Below, one piece after another: positions 25,679 to 35,307 of a stretch of 64,000 nt of DNA. Location of the stretch: NCBI GenBank assembly GCA_913057175.1, contig CAJXNP010000004.1, positions 186,001-250,000 on the forward strand. The letters are read 5' to 3'. Positions within the stretch are counted from its first letter, which is position 1. Each line of letters opens with the position of its first letter. Position numbers and translations under genes: made by a program. The notes below the pieces were generated by a model. That model was not told where the DNA came from and did not search any database. It worked only from the letters and a program-made list of their open reading frames with translations. Source of the stretch: an uncultured Cytophagales bacterium. GTDB taxonomy: Bacteria > Bacteroidota > Bacteroidia > Cytophagales > Cyclobacteriaceae.

Positions 25679-28291
25679 ATGAAGAATCTATACCTGGTAT
25701 TCATCGCAATCATTCTATTTATCGGATGTTCGCCCGAAAAAACAAATGATCTCCCTTATAAAAATACAGAATTATCTTTCGAGGAGCGTGCGGAGGACCT
25801 TTTGTCGAGAATGACTTTGGAAGAGAAGATCAGCCAGCTCAACTATGAGTCGAAAGCCATCGAGCGACTCGACATTCCTGAATACAACTGGTGGAATGAA
25901 TGTCTTCATGGCGTAGCGCGAAGCGGGATTGCCACGGTTTACCCGCAGGCAATTGGGTTAGCTTCTACCTGGGATAAAGATCTGATGAAAAGAGTAGCGA
26001 TATCTATTTCTGATGAAGGGAGGGCAAAATACCATGATTTTATCCAAAAAGGAAAAAGGGGCATTTATCTGGGTATCACCTTCTGGACCCCAAATATCAA
26101 CATCTTTCGCGATCCAAGATGGGGCAGGGGAATGGAAACTTACGGGGAATGCCCCCACCTGACCGGTGAAATGGCCGTGCAATTTATCAACGGCCTCCAG
26201 GGTGATGATCCGACATATTATAAAAGTATTGCTACAGCCAAACACTTTGCTGTTCACAATGGACCGGAATCTTCGCGACATTCATTCAATGCGGTCGTCA
26301 GTGACCATGATTTCAGAAACACCTATTTGCCGGCATTCGAGAAAACGGTGAAGGAAGCCAATGTTGCATCAGTGATGTGTGCCTATAATCGATTGGATGG
26401 TAAACCATGTTGTGGCAGCTCGCCACTGTTGCAGGATATTTTGCGAAATGAATGGGGGTTTGATGGATATGTTGTTTCCGATTGCTGGGCCTTAACAGAT
26501 TTCTTTGCAGACGGATACCATGAAGTGGTTGAAACTGCAGCAGAAGCAGGCGCCATGGCATATAATAATGGAACAGATCTAAACTGCGGAGTTGTTTCCA
26601 ATGCTTTAGGAGAAGCAGTTGAACTCGGACTGATTTCAGAGGAACAAATTGATCAGTCGGTGAAACGCTTGTTAATAGCCCGATTCAAAATGGGTATGTT
26701 TGATCCGGATTCTGATGTGCCGTTTTCTGAAATCCCATATTCTGTAGTTGATAGTGAAAAGCATCGTGAGTTGGCTGTGGAAGCCGCCAGAAAATCCATG
26801 GTGCTCTTGAAAAATGAAAACAATACCCTTCCCTTGAGAAAAGATATTCAAAAGATAGCAGTCATAGGCCCGAATGCAAATGACGAAGAAGTTTTGCTGG
26901 CTAATTATAATGGAATTCCCGCCGATCCGGTTACACCACTGGAAGGTATTCAACAAAAACTGCCAAATGTCGAAGTGAAGTATGCACTGGGTTGCGAGCA
27001 TGCAGAAAAACTTGCTACACTTGAACCCATTCCTTCGACTGCTTTATTCACCGATGAATCCCAAACTGAAAGGGGGCTGAAAGTTGAGTTTTATGATAAT
27101 ATTGAATGGAGTGGTGATCCAAAACATTCACGCATTGACTCATTAGTTGATTATTATTGGTGGGATAAAGCGCCCTACGAAGACCTCGACCCCGATAGCT
27201 TTTCAGTAAAATGGTCCGGATATTTGGTGGTGCCCGAGTCGGGTGAGTATGCCATTGGGGGCGAAGGGTTTTACCATTTTGAAGTGCACCTTGATGACAG
27301 CTTAATGGCCAGGAATCACAATATTCATCATTCGTCAAAAAGAAATTCATTCATACATTTGGAAGCGGGAAAACCTTACAAGATCGAATTAAAATTTTAT
27401 GACATCCATGGTGATGCTAATGTGAGCTTACTTTGGTCCAAACCAAATCAAAACCATGAAAAAGAAGCTTTCGCTATCGCCAGAGAATCGGATGTGGTTT
27501 TGTTGTTCATGGGATTGTCACCACGGTTGGAGGGTGAGGAAATGCCCGTTCATGTTGAAGGATTTAGTGGTGGCGATCGAATTCGGATAGACTTACCAGA
27601 TTATCAGCAAAACTTTATCAAAAAGATCTATGCTTTGGGAAAACCTACTGTTTTGATACTGTTGAATGGAAGCGCTTTAGCGATCAATTGGGAAAAAGCA
27701 AATATTCCTGCAATTGTGGAGGCCTGGTATCCGGGACAAGCGGCCGGAACGGCAATTGCTGACGTTCTGTTCGGAGATTACAATCCGGCAGGTAGGTTGC
27801 CATTGACATTTTACACAAGCGTTGATGATATTCCTGAATTTGAAAACTACAACATGGATGGATTTACCTATCGATATTTTAAAGGAAAGCCACTCTATCC
27901 TTTCGGACATGGTCTCAGCTATACCACATTTGCATATGGAGAACTTCAATTAAGCTCTGCAGCTTTATCATCAATGTCAAATGAAGCAATTACTGTTAGC
28001 GTGGAGGTAAAGAATACGGGTGACCGGGCAGGAGAGGAAGTAGTTCAACTTTACATTGCCGATAAATCGAGTAGTGATCCAAGACCCTTGAAAGATTTGA
28101 GAGGTTTCGATCGCATCAACCTGGAAGCAGGTGAGAGCAAAACTGTTCAGTTTGAGCTGTCAGCAAAAGATCTGGCTTATTGGAATATCGAAAAGCATGC
28201 CTATGTCCCTGCCATTGGTGAGTACGAAATCATGGTTGGGGCTTCGTCAGCAGACACCGATTTGAAAAAGACCACATTAACAGTTAATTAA
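25679..28291 (+). CDS. GH3 beta-glycosidase with PA14 domain, lipoprotein
   Basis: An 870-residue paralogue of the enzyme at 20705-23344 with the same order: lipobox signal (LFIGC, Cys17), GH3 barrel (NWWNECLHGVARSG, IFRDPRWGRGMETYGECP) with nucleophile Asp268 in YVVSDCWA, an interrupted alpha/beta domain with a PA14 insert (about residues 450-590), and a C-terminal fibronectin III-like domain (VSVEVKNTGDRAGEEVVQLY). Differences around the active site (SDCWALTDFF here, SDCGAIEDIY there) suggest different substrate preference. As a surface or periplasmic lipoprotein it would trim oligosaccharides, probably xylo- or gluco-oligomers. Confidence 0.93.
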   Translation: MKNLYLVFIAIILFIGCSPEKTNDLPYKNTELSFEERAEDLLSRMTLEEKISQLNYESKAIERLDIPEYNWWNECLHGVARSGIATVYPQAIGLASTWDKDLMKRVAISISDEGRAKYHDFIQKGKRGIYLGITFWTPNINIFRDPRWGRGMETYGECPHLTGEMAVQFINGLQGDDPTYYKSIATAKHFAVHNGPESSRHSFNAVVSDHDFRNTYLPAFEKTVKEANVASVMCAYNRLDGKPCCGSSPLLQDILRNEWGFDGYVVSDCWALTDFFADGYHEVVETAAEAGAMAYNNGTDLNCGVVSNALGEAVELGLISEEQIDQSVKRLLIARFKMGMFDPDSDVPFSEIPYSVVDSEKHRELAVEAARKSMVLLKNENNTLPLRKDIQKIAVIGPNANDEEVLLANYNGIPADPVTPLEGIQQKLPNVEVKYALGCEHAEKLATLEPIPSTALFTDESQTERGLKVEFYDNIEWSGDPKHSRIDSLVDYYWWDKAPYEDLDPDSFSVKWSGYLVVPESGEYAIGGEGFYHFEVHLDDSLMARNHNIHHSSKRNSFIHLEAGKPYKIELKFYDIHGDANVSLLWSKPNQNHEKEAFAIARESDVVLLFMGLSPRLEGEEMPVHVEGFSGGDRIRIDLPDYQQNFIKKIYALGKPTVLILLNGSALAINWEKANIPAIVEAWYPGQAAGTAIADVLFGDYNPAGRLPLTFYTSVDDIPEFENYNMDGFTYRYFKGKPLYPFGHGLSYTTFAYGELQLSSAALSSMSNEAITVSVEVKNTGDRAGEEVVQLYIADKSSSDPRPLKDLRGFDRINLEAGESKTVQFELSAKDLAYWNIEKHAYVPAIGEYEIMVGASSADTDLKKTTLTVN

Positions 28292-28378
28292 TGATTTGAT
28301 GTTTAAAACAAAATCATTAGAAACATTTCATTTCATAATTTGAAACTGTCAGTATAGATCTCTCAGTTTTGAATTATC

Positions 28379-29140
28379 ATGCGGAAGACATCGTGGTATT
28401 ATTTTATTGGTTTGCTATTGATAACTTCTTGTTCCAAAGAAGATTATGAGAACATTACCGTAACACTTAACGATTTCACAATTTCAATTGCCGAAAAACC
28501 TGATTCTGGTCAAAGCATAGGATTTCTTCAAGCCAGTACAAATGAAGGCATGGTTAACTATTCTTTGATAACGCAAAGCCCGGACGGAGCCATTTCAATA
28601 GACCCATATTCGGGAGAGATAGCAGTCGCAAAAGCCGCTCTTTTTGATTTTGATTTACATTCTGTAATCAGTGCAAAGGCCCAGGCAGAAAATCAGGGTA
28701 AAAAGGCACAAGCGTTGATTACGATTAACCTGGAAGAAAGAAGGATTGTTTTTAATGGAGGCCCCATTGTATTTACAAAACAAAGTTTTGCCGATCCGGT
28801 AAACGAGATCAATCAGGATCGAATAACGGACAGCGTTTGGATCACCAGGGGAAATTTTAAAGGAATATTCAATATCCGGAAAGAAAATGGCTATTTGACA
28901 GGCTCGCCCATAAATACAGAATGGGCGGTTGGGACGACAGATCATCTGGATAGCCTGGTTTTTTCTGATTGGATAACCGTATTCGAAAAGGATCCAAAAA
29001 GCAAAATCGGAGTCAACTATGTTATGCACATTATTTCAGATGATATCTATTTGGATATTAAATTTTTATCATGGACGGATGGGAGAAATGATGGTGGTGG
29101 CGGAGGGTTTAGTTATCAGAGGTCAACTCCCGGTGATTAA
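28379..29140 (+). CDS. Hypothetical lipoprotein with a cadherin-like domain
   Basis: 253 residues. The signal ends LLITSC, a lipobox. Residues 30-120 resemble a cadherin/Ig strand set: FTISIAEKPDSGQSIGFLQA, ISIDPYSGEIAVAKAALFDF, in which DPYSGEI is the cadherin-type turn seen in many Bacteroidota lipoproteins. The second half (IVFNGGPIVFTKQSFADPVN, DDIYLDIKFLSWTDGRND) looks like a beta-sandwich of unknown family, ending in a short glycine run. It is probably surface-exposed and may bind a ligand. It lies 87 bases after the GH3 gene and may be cotranscribed. Confidence 0.75.
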   Translation: MRKTSWYYFIGLLLITSCSKEDYENITVTLNDFTISIAEKPDSGQSIGFLQASTNEGMVNYSLITQSPDGAISIDPYSGEIAVAKAALFDFDLHSVISAKAQAENQGKKAQALITINLEERRIVFNGGPIVFTKQSFADPVNEINQDRITDSVWITRGNFKGIFNIRKENGYLTGSPINTEWAVGTTDHLDSLVFSDWITVFEKDPKSKIGVNYVMHIISDDIYLDIKFLSWTDGRNDGGGGGFSYQRSTPGD

Positions 29141-29329
29141 TAGTCCCTGACCATCACTTAAAGTTTGTGTTTCATCTGTAAGTCAAATCAGACTTTTTGA
29201 AATCAGGCCTTCGCTTGCTTTTCGGTGGTTTATTACTAGATTAGATCAGGTATTTTTCAGATTAGCAACCATCTTCATTGAACGAGCTTCAATTTTTCTT
29301 CAGAATGGATTTTTAATTTTAGTGGTATT

Positions 29330-30010
29330 ATGAAAGTTTTAGTGGTAGAGGATAATAAGGACCTATCCGAAAATATTCAAAATTATCTCAAGCAGGAGGG
29401 AATTATTTGCGAGAGCAGCTACACATTCAATGAAGCAATGGACAAGATCGTTTCATTTGAATACGATTGCATCATTCTGGATATCATGTTGCCTGATGGA
29501 AATGGCCTGAAACTACTGGATTTTATCAAGGAACAAAAGATGAAAAGCGGTGTGCTGGTTATTTCAGCAAAAAACTCTTTGGAAGACAAATTGAGTGGAT
29601 TGAATATGGGCGCGGATGATTACATTACTAAGCCCTTCCATTTACCAGAGTTAAATGCAAGGGTCAATGCTATTTATCGTCGAAAAAACCTGGACGGGGA
29701 TACGATTATCACTTTTAATGAGATTGAAGTAAATACCACAACCTATGTTGCCAAGGTAAATGGTGGAATTCTTGATCTGACAAAAAAGGAATTCGATTTA
29801 TTACTATATTTTTTGACCAATAAAAACAGGGTCCTGACCAAGCAGTCTGTCGCAGAGCACCTGTGGGGTGATTACACAGACAATCTTTCCAATTTTGATT
29901 TTGTTTACCAACATGTCAAAAACCTGAGAAAGAAGATTAGTAATGCCAATGGCAAAGATTACATAGGAACGGTATATGGTTTGGGATACAGGTTTAATAC
30001 AAATCAATGA
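29330..30010 (+). CDS. OmpR/PhoB-family response regulator
   Basis: 226 residues. The receiver has the acidic pair (VVEDNKD), phospho-acceptor Asp51 in IILDIMLPDG and the conserved Lys in YITKPFH. The C-terminal winged helix (LDLTKKEFDLLLYFL, FVYQHVKNLRKKI, YIGTVYGLGYRF) is OmpR-type. The kinase gene starts 13 bases after its stop, so the two form a two-component system. The likely target is the TonB-dependent receptor gene further downstream. Confidence 0.95.
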   Translation: MKVLVVEDNKDLSENIQNYLKQEGIICESSYTFNEAMDKIVSFEYDCIILDIMLPDGNGLKLLDFIKEQKMKSGVLVISAKNSLEDKLSGLNMGADDYITKPFHLPELNARVNAIYRRKNLDGDTIITFNEIEVNTTTYVAKVNGGILDLTKKEFDLLLYFLTNKNRVLTKQSVAEHLWGDYTDNLSNFDFVYQHVKNLRKKISNANGKDYIGTVYGLGYRFNTNQ

Positions 30011-30023
30011 TAATACACCGGGA

Positions 30024-31277
30024 ATGAGACTCATTACAAAATTTACACTATTATATATTATCATTACGGGATTTGTGATTGCTCTGGGAAGCGTTATTGT
30101 TTTTCGTGAGATCATAAATAGGGTTGATAATGAGGCGTATATCAAGCTGAATTCCTGGATCAGGGGAACAGTTGATCAGCTGAAAGAAGGAGTGCCATTG
30201 GAAGACTTGCAGATCCATACGGATATAACAGTGGAAGAGCTTGATTTTGAACAGCCATTGATAGCCCATTATGAAATAGATTCGGTTGGCATCTTTCCGC
30301 CAAGGAGAAGAGGGGATGACAGAAGGTTAATCATTGGGGAGTCTTTTAAAATTGGCAACAGACATTACCTGGTAAAGGCTCATAGCTTTATTGCAGAACC
30401 GGATGAAATACAGGAAGGACTGGAAAAATCACTTTACATTACTTTTTTGATATTGCTTGCTATCGTTGTTGTGATCAGCTTTTTTATCTCAAACAGAATC
30501 CTTTTACCTTTTAACAAAAGCCTGCAGGCAATGAGTACTTTCAACATCAAGAACCAATTACCCATAAAACTAAAACAACCCAGAACGCGAGAGTTCAAAA
30601 AGCTAAACGAATTTCTGGAAAAGATGACAACCAAAGCTGTGAATGACTATAAAAGCCTGAAGGAGTTCACCGAAAATGCTTCCCACGAAATTCAAACCCC
30701 ACTGGCAATAATACGAGGTAAGCTGGAATTAATGATGGAAACGAATATCGATGAGAACCAGGCCGAATACATTAATTCCATTCAAAATGCAGTAAATAAG
30801 CTTTCTGCTGTGAACCATACGCTCGTTTTGCTGACAAAACTTGATAATCAGGAATATGCCTCTGAAGAGATCAACTTTAGTAAATATGTTAAAGACGGTA
30901 TCTGGGATTTTCAGGAATTGATCGAAATGCATTCCATCAAGTTGAGACAGGATATCAAAGAAGGAGTATTGTTAAATCTTAATCCTTTTCTGGCTGAAAT
31001 TTTGATGAATAATCTTCTGAGTAATGCCGTGAAGCATAACATTCCTGATGGGTACATCAATGTCGTGCTGACGAACTCAGAGCTTAGAATTGAAAATTCA
31101 GGTGAGCCGCTTCAGGTTCCGGTTGAAGATCTCTTTAAACGGTTCAAGAAAAACAAGCAAAGCAGTAGTTCTACCGGCTTAGGCCTGGCGATTGTTAAAC
31201 AAATCTGCGATATGCAGGATATGAATATTGATTATATAAACGAAGAAGAGAAGCATATCATCCGGGTACATTTTTAA
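30024..31277 (+). CDS. Membrane sensor histidine kinase
   Basis: I start at the ATG at 30024 (MRLITKFTLLYIIITGFVIA), which begins the first membrane helix; an ATG at 29976 would overlap the response-regulator gene. The 417-residue product has a short periplasmic loop, a second membrane helix (ITFLILLAIVVVISFFI), a HAMP-like linker, HisKA with ENASHEIQTPLAIIRGKLEL and ATPase boxes NNLLSNAVKHN and STGLGLAIVKQICDMQ. The G1 box is abbreviated (IENSGEPL), a usual feature of this Bacteroidota kinase branch. It forms a two-component pair with the preceding gene. Confidence 0.92.
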   Translation: MRLITKFTLLYIIITGFVIALGSVIVFREIINRVDNEAYIKLNSWIRGTVDQLKEGVPLEDLQIHTDITVEELDFEQPLIAHYEIDSVGIFPPRRRGDDRRLIIGESFKIGNRHYLVKAHSFIAEPDEIQEGLEKSLYITFLILLAIVVVISFFISNRILLPFNKSLQAMSTFNIKNQLPIKLKQPRTREFKKLNEFLEKMTTKAVNDYKSLKEFTENASHEIQTPLAIIRGKLELMMETNIDENQAEYINSIQNAVNKLSAVNHTLVLLTKLDNQEYASEEINFSKYVKDGIWDFQELIEMHSIKLRQDIKEGVLLNLNPFLAEILMNNLLSNAVKHNIPDGYINVVLTNSELRIENSGEPLQVPVEDLFKRFKKNKQSSSSTGLGLAIVKQICDMQDMNIDYINEEEKHIIRVHF

Positions 31278-31671
31278 TCGTATTCTGGCACATCATCTAA
31301 GTTAACAACTCCCTAAGCAAAATTGCCCAATCCCATTTGATTTGACAAATCCTTGAAATAATCAGAGCTTCAGTTTCTGTACCGGTTTGATGGCTTGGGA
31401 CCATGAATATTGGATTACAGGTCAATTCCTTACACCAATGGTCATCTGATGAAGTGCTACTTCAAAATTGCATCAAGATTCGATGTTATCTTTGATGCAA
31501 AAGGGAATTAAAGTTTGTGAATCATATAGTTTAATCATTCACAATTAGCCATTTAAAAATGAATTACACATCCAGACATTCGGTTATTAGAAAATATGAG
31601 TTTCGAAAAAACCGGATATCGACCGAAAGTATTCATTGCATCTGGCGTCTAACGGGAAAAAACAACATAAA
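31278..31671. other. 394-base gap before the TonB-dependent receptor gene
   Basis: No gene, terminator or clear promoter could be assigned here. The stretch is AT-rich and probably holds the promoter and regulator sites for the receptor gene, including possible response-regulator repeats that I cannot define. Confidence 0.5.
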
Positions 31672-34116
31672 ATGAGGTCAATACTACTATCTATATTATT
31701 AATCATACCACTTCTCATCAATGCCCAGGATGGGAAATTTAGCATAACCGGGAAGATAACGGATGAAAGTAATCAACCGGTATCATTTGGTAATGCTGCT
31801 ATCTATACCCAGGCAGACTCAGCTCTTGTTACCGGAGCAGTTTCCGATTATTCCGGACAATTTATTGCGCGTGTTGATCCAGGCACGTACTACGCAAGGG
31901 TCACGTATATTTCCTATGAAGAAAAAGTTATTTCGGGTATAAAAGTTGAAAATAGTGATGTCAATCTTGGTTCTATCAGTCTTGCTGAAACAACTGATTT
32001 GCTGGAAGAGGTAGTGGTGGAAAGCCAGCGAATGCAAATGGAACTTGAATTGGATAAAAGGGTGTTCAATGTCGATCAGGACCCAAGCAATATATCCCGC
32101 AACGCTGCGGATGTTTTGGATAATATCCCTTCAGTCTCGGTTGATGTTGATGGTAATGTTAGTTTAAGAGGTAGCCAGAGTGTTCAGATCCTTATAGATG
32201 GAAAGCCTTCGGGGTTATTAGGAATTAACGGTACGGATGGATTGCGACAGTTGCAGGGGAATATCATAGAAAAAATTGAGGTGATTACGAACCCATCTTC
32301 GAAGTTCCAGGCTGAAGGTACATCGGGTATCATCAATATTGTTCTGAAAAAGGATCGTAAAAAGGGATTTAATGGTGCATTTACGGCCAATGTTGGTTAT
32401 CCTGCTGAATATGGATTGTCTGGCAATGTTAACTATAGAAAGGGTAAATTCAATCTTTTTGGAAATTATGGAATAGAGTATGATAACCGGCCTGGATACG
32501 GATATTCTTACCAGGAATTTGCCAATGAAGACACCTCATATACTACCAGGAATAACTCAGATAGAAACAGGGGAGGATGGTCCAATTCTTTCCGTATTGG
32601 TGCAGATTTTTACCTGACAGACAAAGATATCATTACAGCATCCGGAGTCATCCGAATATCTGATGAAGAAAACCTCACGGATATTTTTTATGAAGACTAT
32701 AATTCTAATGATGAGCTGGTACGGAATACATTAAGACATGAACGAGAGTTGGAGGATGATAATAATTACGAATACCAGTTGATGTACAAGCGGATTTTTC
32801 CTGGAAAGGACCATGAACTGACAATTGATTTTCAGTATCGCGACAATGATGAAACGGAAAAGTCGACCATGGAAGAAACTGATCTTTTGATCAGTGATGA
32901 ACCAAGCCGGTTTCAGCGATCCATTAATGAAGAAGGTGATCAGAACATTCTGTTACAGGCAGATTATACTTATCCTATAACAGAAGATAAGCGAATCGAA
33001 GCTGGTTATCGGGGAACCATCCGGGAAATTAGCAGCAACTATAATGTCGATTCTTTAAATCGGCAGGGAGAGTGGGTTTCGCTGGAAGGCTTTAGTAATC
33101 AGTTTGTGTACGATGAAAATGTCCAGGCTGCTTACGCAACTTTTGAAAACAAGATCAATAACTGGGGATATAAAATTGGGTTAAGGGCTGAAAATACCAT
33201 TATTGAAACTTACCAAAGGGAAACAGAAGAAAATAATAGACAAGAATATTTAAACCTATTTCCAAGTGTTTTCTTCTCTTACAAATTAGATAAAAAAAAT
33301 ACAGCTCAAATAAGCTATAGTCGCCGGATATCCAGACCACATTTTTGGTATCTGAACCCGTTTTATAGCTATACTGACCCGCGAAATATCCGATCGGGAA
33401 ACCCTTATGTTCAACCAGAATATACAGATTCTTACGAATTAGGCTTTTTGAGCAATCTGGAGAAAGTGTCAATCTACGGTGGGTTTTATTACCGTTATAC
33501 TACTGGTTTAATCGATAGGGTACGCTACGTCGAATATCTACCCGGTGATTCATTGGGTACAACTTTTTCAAAACCGTATAATATCGGCGTGGAAAACGCA
33601 TTCGGGTTGGAAGGAAATTTTGCTTACGATATTACCGAATGGCTCGTATTGAATGGTAACGCGAATTTTTACCGCTCAATCATAGATGGTGAATACCAGC
33701 AAGAAGAAAGTAGTCCGGTTCAGGATTTGAGCAGGGATATTTACACAGCTCAATTTCAAATGAACCTGAAAGCGAAAGTCAACGACTTTGATGTGCAATT
33801 GCGAGGCAGGTACCGGGCGCCTGAAACGACTACTCAAGGTACAAGAAGGAGCTTTTATACAGTTGATCTCGGAGCCAATTACTATGTGCTTAACGGAAGA
33901 GGAACTTTGAACCTGAATGCAAGGGATTTATTTAATACACGAAAATACAGAGGAACTACTCAATTGGAAAATTTCTATTCAGAGGATGAATTTCAATGGA
34001 GATCCCGACAGATTACACTCTCCTTTACCTATATGATTAATCAAAGACCCGGGAAAAATGGCGGAAGAGACGGTGGGAATGGCGGTGATAATGGCGGAGG
34101 AGATATGGAATTTTAG
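31672..34116 (+). CDS. TonB-dependent receptor with carboxypeptidase-regulatory N-terminal domain
   Basis: I use the ATG at 31672, which gives a signal peptide (MRSILLSILLIIPLLINAQ). Next come a carboxypeptidase-regulatory-like domain (KITDESNQPVSFGNAAIYTQ), a plug (ADVLDNIPSVSVDVDGNVSL, then KIEVITNPSSKFQAEGTSGI) and a 22-strand-type barrel of the OMP_b-brl_3 branch, ending in a glycine/asparagine-rich tail. At 814 residues it is typical. This branch often stands alone without SusD and is frequently placed beside a two-component system, as here, where it may import metal chelates or peptides. Substrate unknown. Confidence 0.93.
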   Translation: MRSILLSILLIIPLLINAQDGKFSITGKITDESNQPVSFGNAAIYTQADSALVTGAVSDYSGQFIARVDPGTYYARVTYISYEEKVISGIKVENSDVNLGSISLAETTDLLEEVVVESQRMQMELELDKRVFNVDQDPSNISRNAADVLDNIPSVSVDVDGNVSLRGSQSVQILIDGKPSGLLGINGTDGLRQLQGNIIEKIEVITNPSSKFQAEGTSGIINIVLKKDRKKGFNGAFTANVGYPAEYGLSGNVNYRKGKFNLFGNYGIEYDNRPGYGYSYQEFANEDTSYTTRNNSDRNRGGWSNSFRIGADFYLTDKDIITASGVIRISDEENLTDIFYEDYNSNDELVRNTLRHERELEDDNNYEYQLMYKRIFPGKDHELTIDFQYRDNDETEKSTMEETDLLISDEPSRFQRSINEEGDQNILLQADYTYPITEDKRIEAGYRGTIREISSNYNVDSLNRQGEWVSLEGFSNQFVYDENVQAAYATFENKINNWGYKIGLRAENTIIETYQRETEENNRQEYLNLFPSVFFSYKLDKKNTAQISYSRRISRPHFWYLNPFYSYTDPRNIRSGNPYVQPEYTDSYELGFLSNLEKVSIYGGFYYRYTTGLIDRVRYVEYLPGDSLGTTFSKPYNIGVENAFGLEGNFAYDITEWLVLNGNANFYRSIIDGEYQQEESSPVQDLSRDIYTAQFQMNLKAKVNDFDVQLRGRYRAPETTTQGTRRSFYTVDLGANYYVLNGRGTLNLNARDLFNTRKYRGTTQLENFYSEDEFQWRSRQITLSFTYMINQRPGKNGGRDGGNGGDNGGGDMEF

Positions 34117-34168
34117 AACTAGTAAGGTTAGTGATTGTTTATACATCAGTTGATTAATGTACAAGTGC

Positions 34169-34198
34169 AAAAACCTCCGGAATACCGGAGGTTTTTTT
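34169..34198. terminator. Intrinsic terminator after the TonB-dependent receptor gene
   Basis: AAACCTCCGG and CCGGAGGTTT form a 10-bp GC-rich stem with an AATA loop, followed by a T-tract on the plus strand and with a matching A-run on the other side. Confidence 0.9.
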
Positions 34199-34333
34199 AT
34201 AAGAGTACCTACCATCATATGCGATCGAAAGTAAGTGGAAAATTTGCTATTGTTAGTCAATAGTATTACCTTGTATCATTAGTTCACAGTCCATGACTTC
34301 CAACAGCGCATTTATTAACTAAATTTTAAAGTC

Positions 34334-34621
34334 ATGAATGCTATGCATCCGGGAGAAATTTTAAAACACAATTTTATGGAGCCTTACGGGATCACAGGAT
34401 ATCGCCTGGCAAAGGTGTTGGGAATTGATCAGACAAGGCTTAGTCAGATTATCCGCGGAAAACGGGCTATATCAATTGATACGGCTATGCGGTTGGGTAA
34501 ATATTTCAGGATATCCCCTGAATTCTGGCTCAATGCACAAAACCGCTATGAAATTGAATCGATCGATCCAAAATTGTCGAAAGAAATCGAACAGATAGAA
34601 CCTTTTGAAGAAGTAAGATGA
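34334..34621 (+). CDS. higA: HigA-type antitoxin without an adjacent toxin
   Basis: 95 residues with the HigA signature: MHPGEILKHNFMEPYGITGY, an XRE helix-turn-helix (RLAKVLGIDQTRLSQIIRGK), and SPEFWLNAQNRYEIE. HigA normally follows HigB, an RelE-fold mRNA interferase. The 130 bases upstream, back to the terminator, cannot encode HigB (about 90-110 residues), and none follows. It is therefore an orphan that may have become a plain regulator or may neutralise a toxin elsewhere. Confidence 0.88.
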   Translation: MNAMHPGEILKHNFMEPYGITGYRLAKVLGIDQTRLSQIIRGKRAISIDTAMRLGKYFRISPEFWLNAQNRYEIESIDPKLSKEIEQIEPFEEVR

Positions 34622-34697
34622 ATTTCCGTTTGGTATTTGAATTGTAATGAAAGGATACCAAACAAGACCCATTGCCAACTTAAAGGAAGGGTTGAGG

Positions 34698-35135
34698 TTA
34701 CTCCTCAACAATCACCACCTTCTCCATCACATCTCCGCGGCGAATCTCGTCGATGATGTCCAGGCCTTCCACCACTTTTCCAAAGCAGGTGTGGTTTCCA
34801 TCTAAATGTTGTGTGTTTTCCCGATTATGGCAGATGAAAAATTGTGAACCTCCTGTATCTCTGCCGGCATGTGCCATTGAAACAACACCTTTTTCATGAT
34901 ATTGCTTATCTGCATTTACTTCACATTTAATGGTATATCCGGGACCACCCATCCCTGTACCTTCCGGGCAGCCACCCTGGATCATAAAATCTGGAATAAC
35001 ACGATGAAATGTCAGGCCATCATAAAACCCCTTTTTTGCCAAATCAACAAAGTTATTGACAGCAATTGGAGTTTCGTTTTCATATAATTCAATCTTCATT
35101 ATACCCTTGTTGGTATGTATTTCAGCTTTTTTCAT
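34698..35135 (-). CDS. Cyclophilin-type peptidyl-prolyl cis-trans isomerase
   Basis: Starting at 35135 ([20 protein letters not shown]) gives a 145-residue cytoplasmic cyclophilin of normal bacterial length; the frame to 35189 adds an unlikely leader. Active-site motifs are [13 protein letters not shown] (catalytic Arg), [16 protein letters not shown] and [12 protein letters not shown]. It catalyses proline isomerisation in protein folding. TCFGKV replaces the more common TVFGKV. Confidence 0.94.
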   Translation of the reverse strand: MKKAEIHTNKGIMKIELYENETPIAVNNFVDLAKKGFYDGLTFHRVIPDFMIQGGCPEGTGMGGPGYTIKCEVNADKQYHEKGVVSMAHAGRDTGGSQFFICHNRENTQHLDGNHTCFGKVVEGLDIIDEIRRGDVMEKVVIVEE

Positions 35136-35307
35136 GAGGAATTTTTTTTGGAGTCGCAAAAATAGAAAATCATAGATGCAATACTTCAAAGATTTGAATA
35201 TTTAATGAAATTTAATTGAATGATTGCAGTTATTATCAGAGGTCGTAAACCAAATTTGATGATTGGTAAAATATACCTATCTTTTGAAACATTTCCGTTG
35301 CTTTAGG

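Noticed and set aside
28289-28319. AT-rich inverted repeat after the second GH3 gene as terminator
   Set aside because: The stem is weak and no T-tract follows, so I did not call it.
29976-30023. Upstream start of the histidine kinase
   Set aside because: It would overlap the response-regulator gene by 35 bases and precede the first membrane helix with a polar leader.
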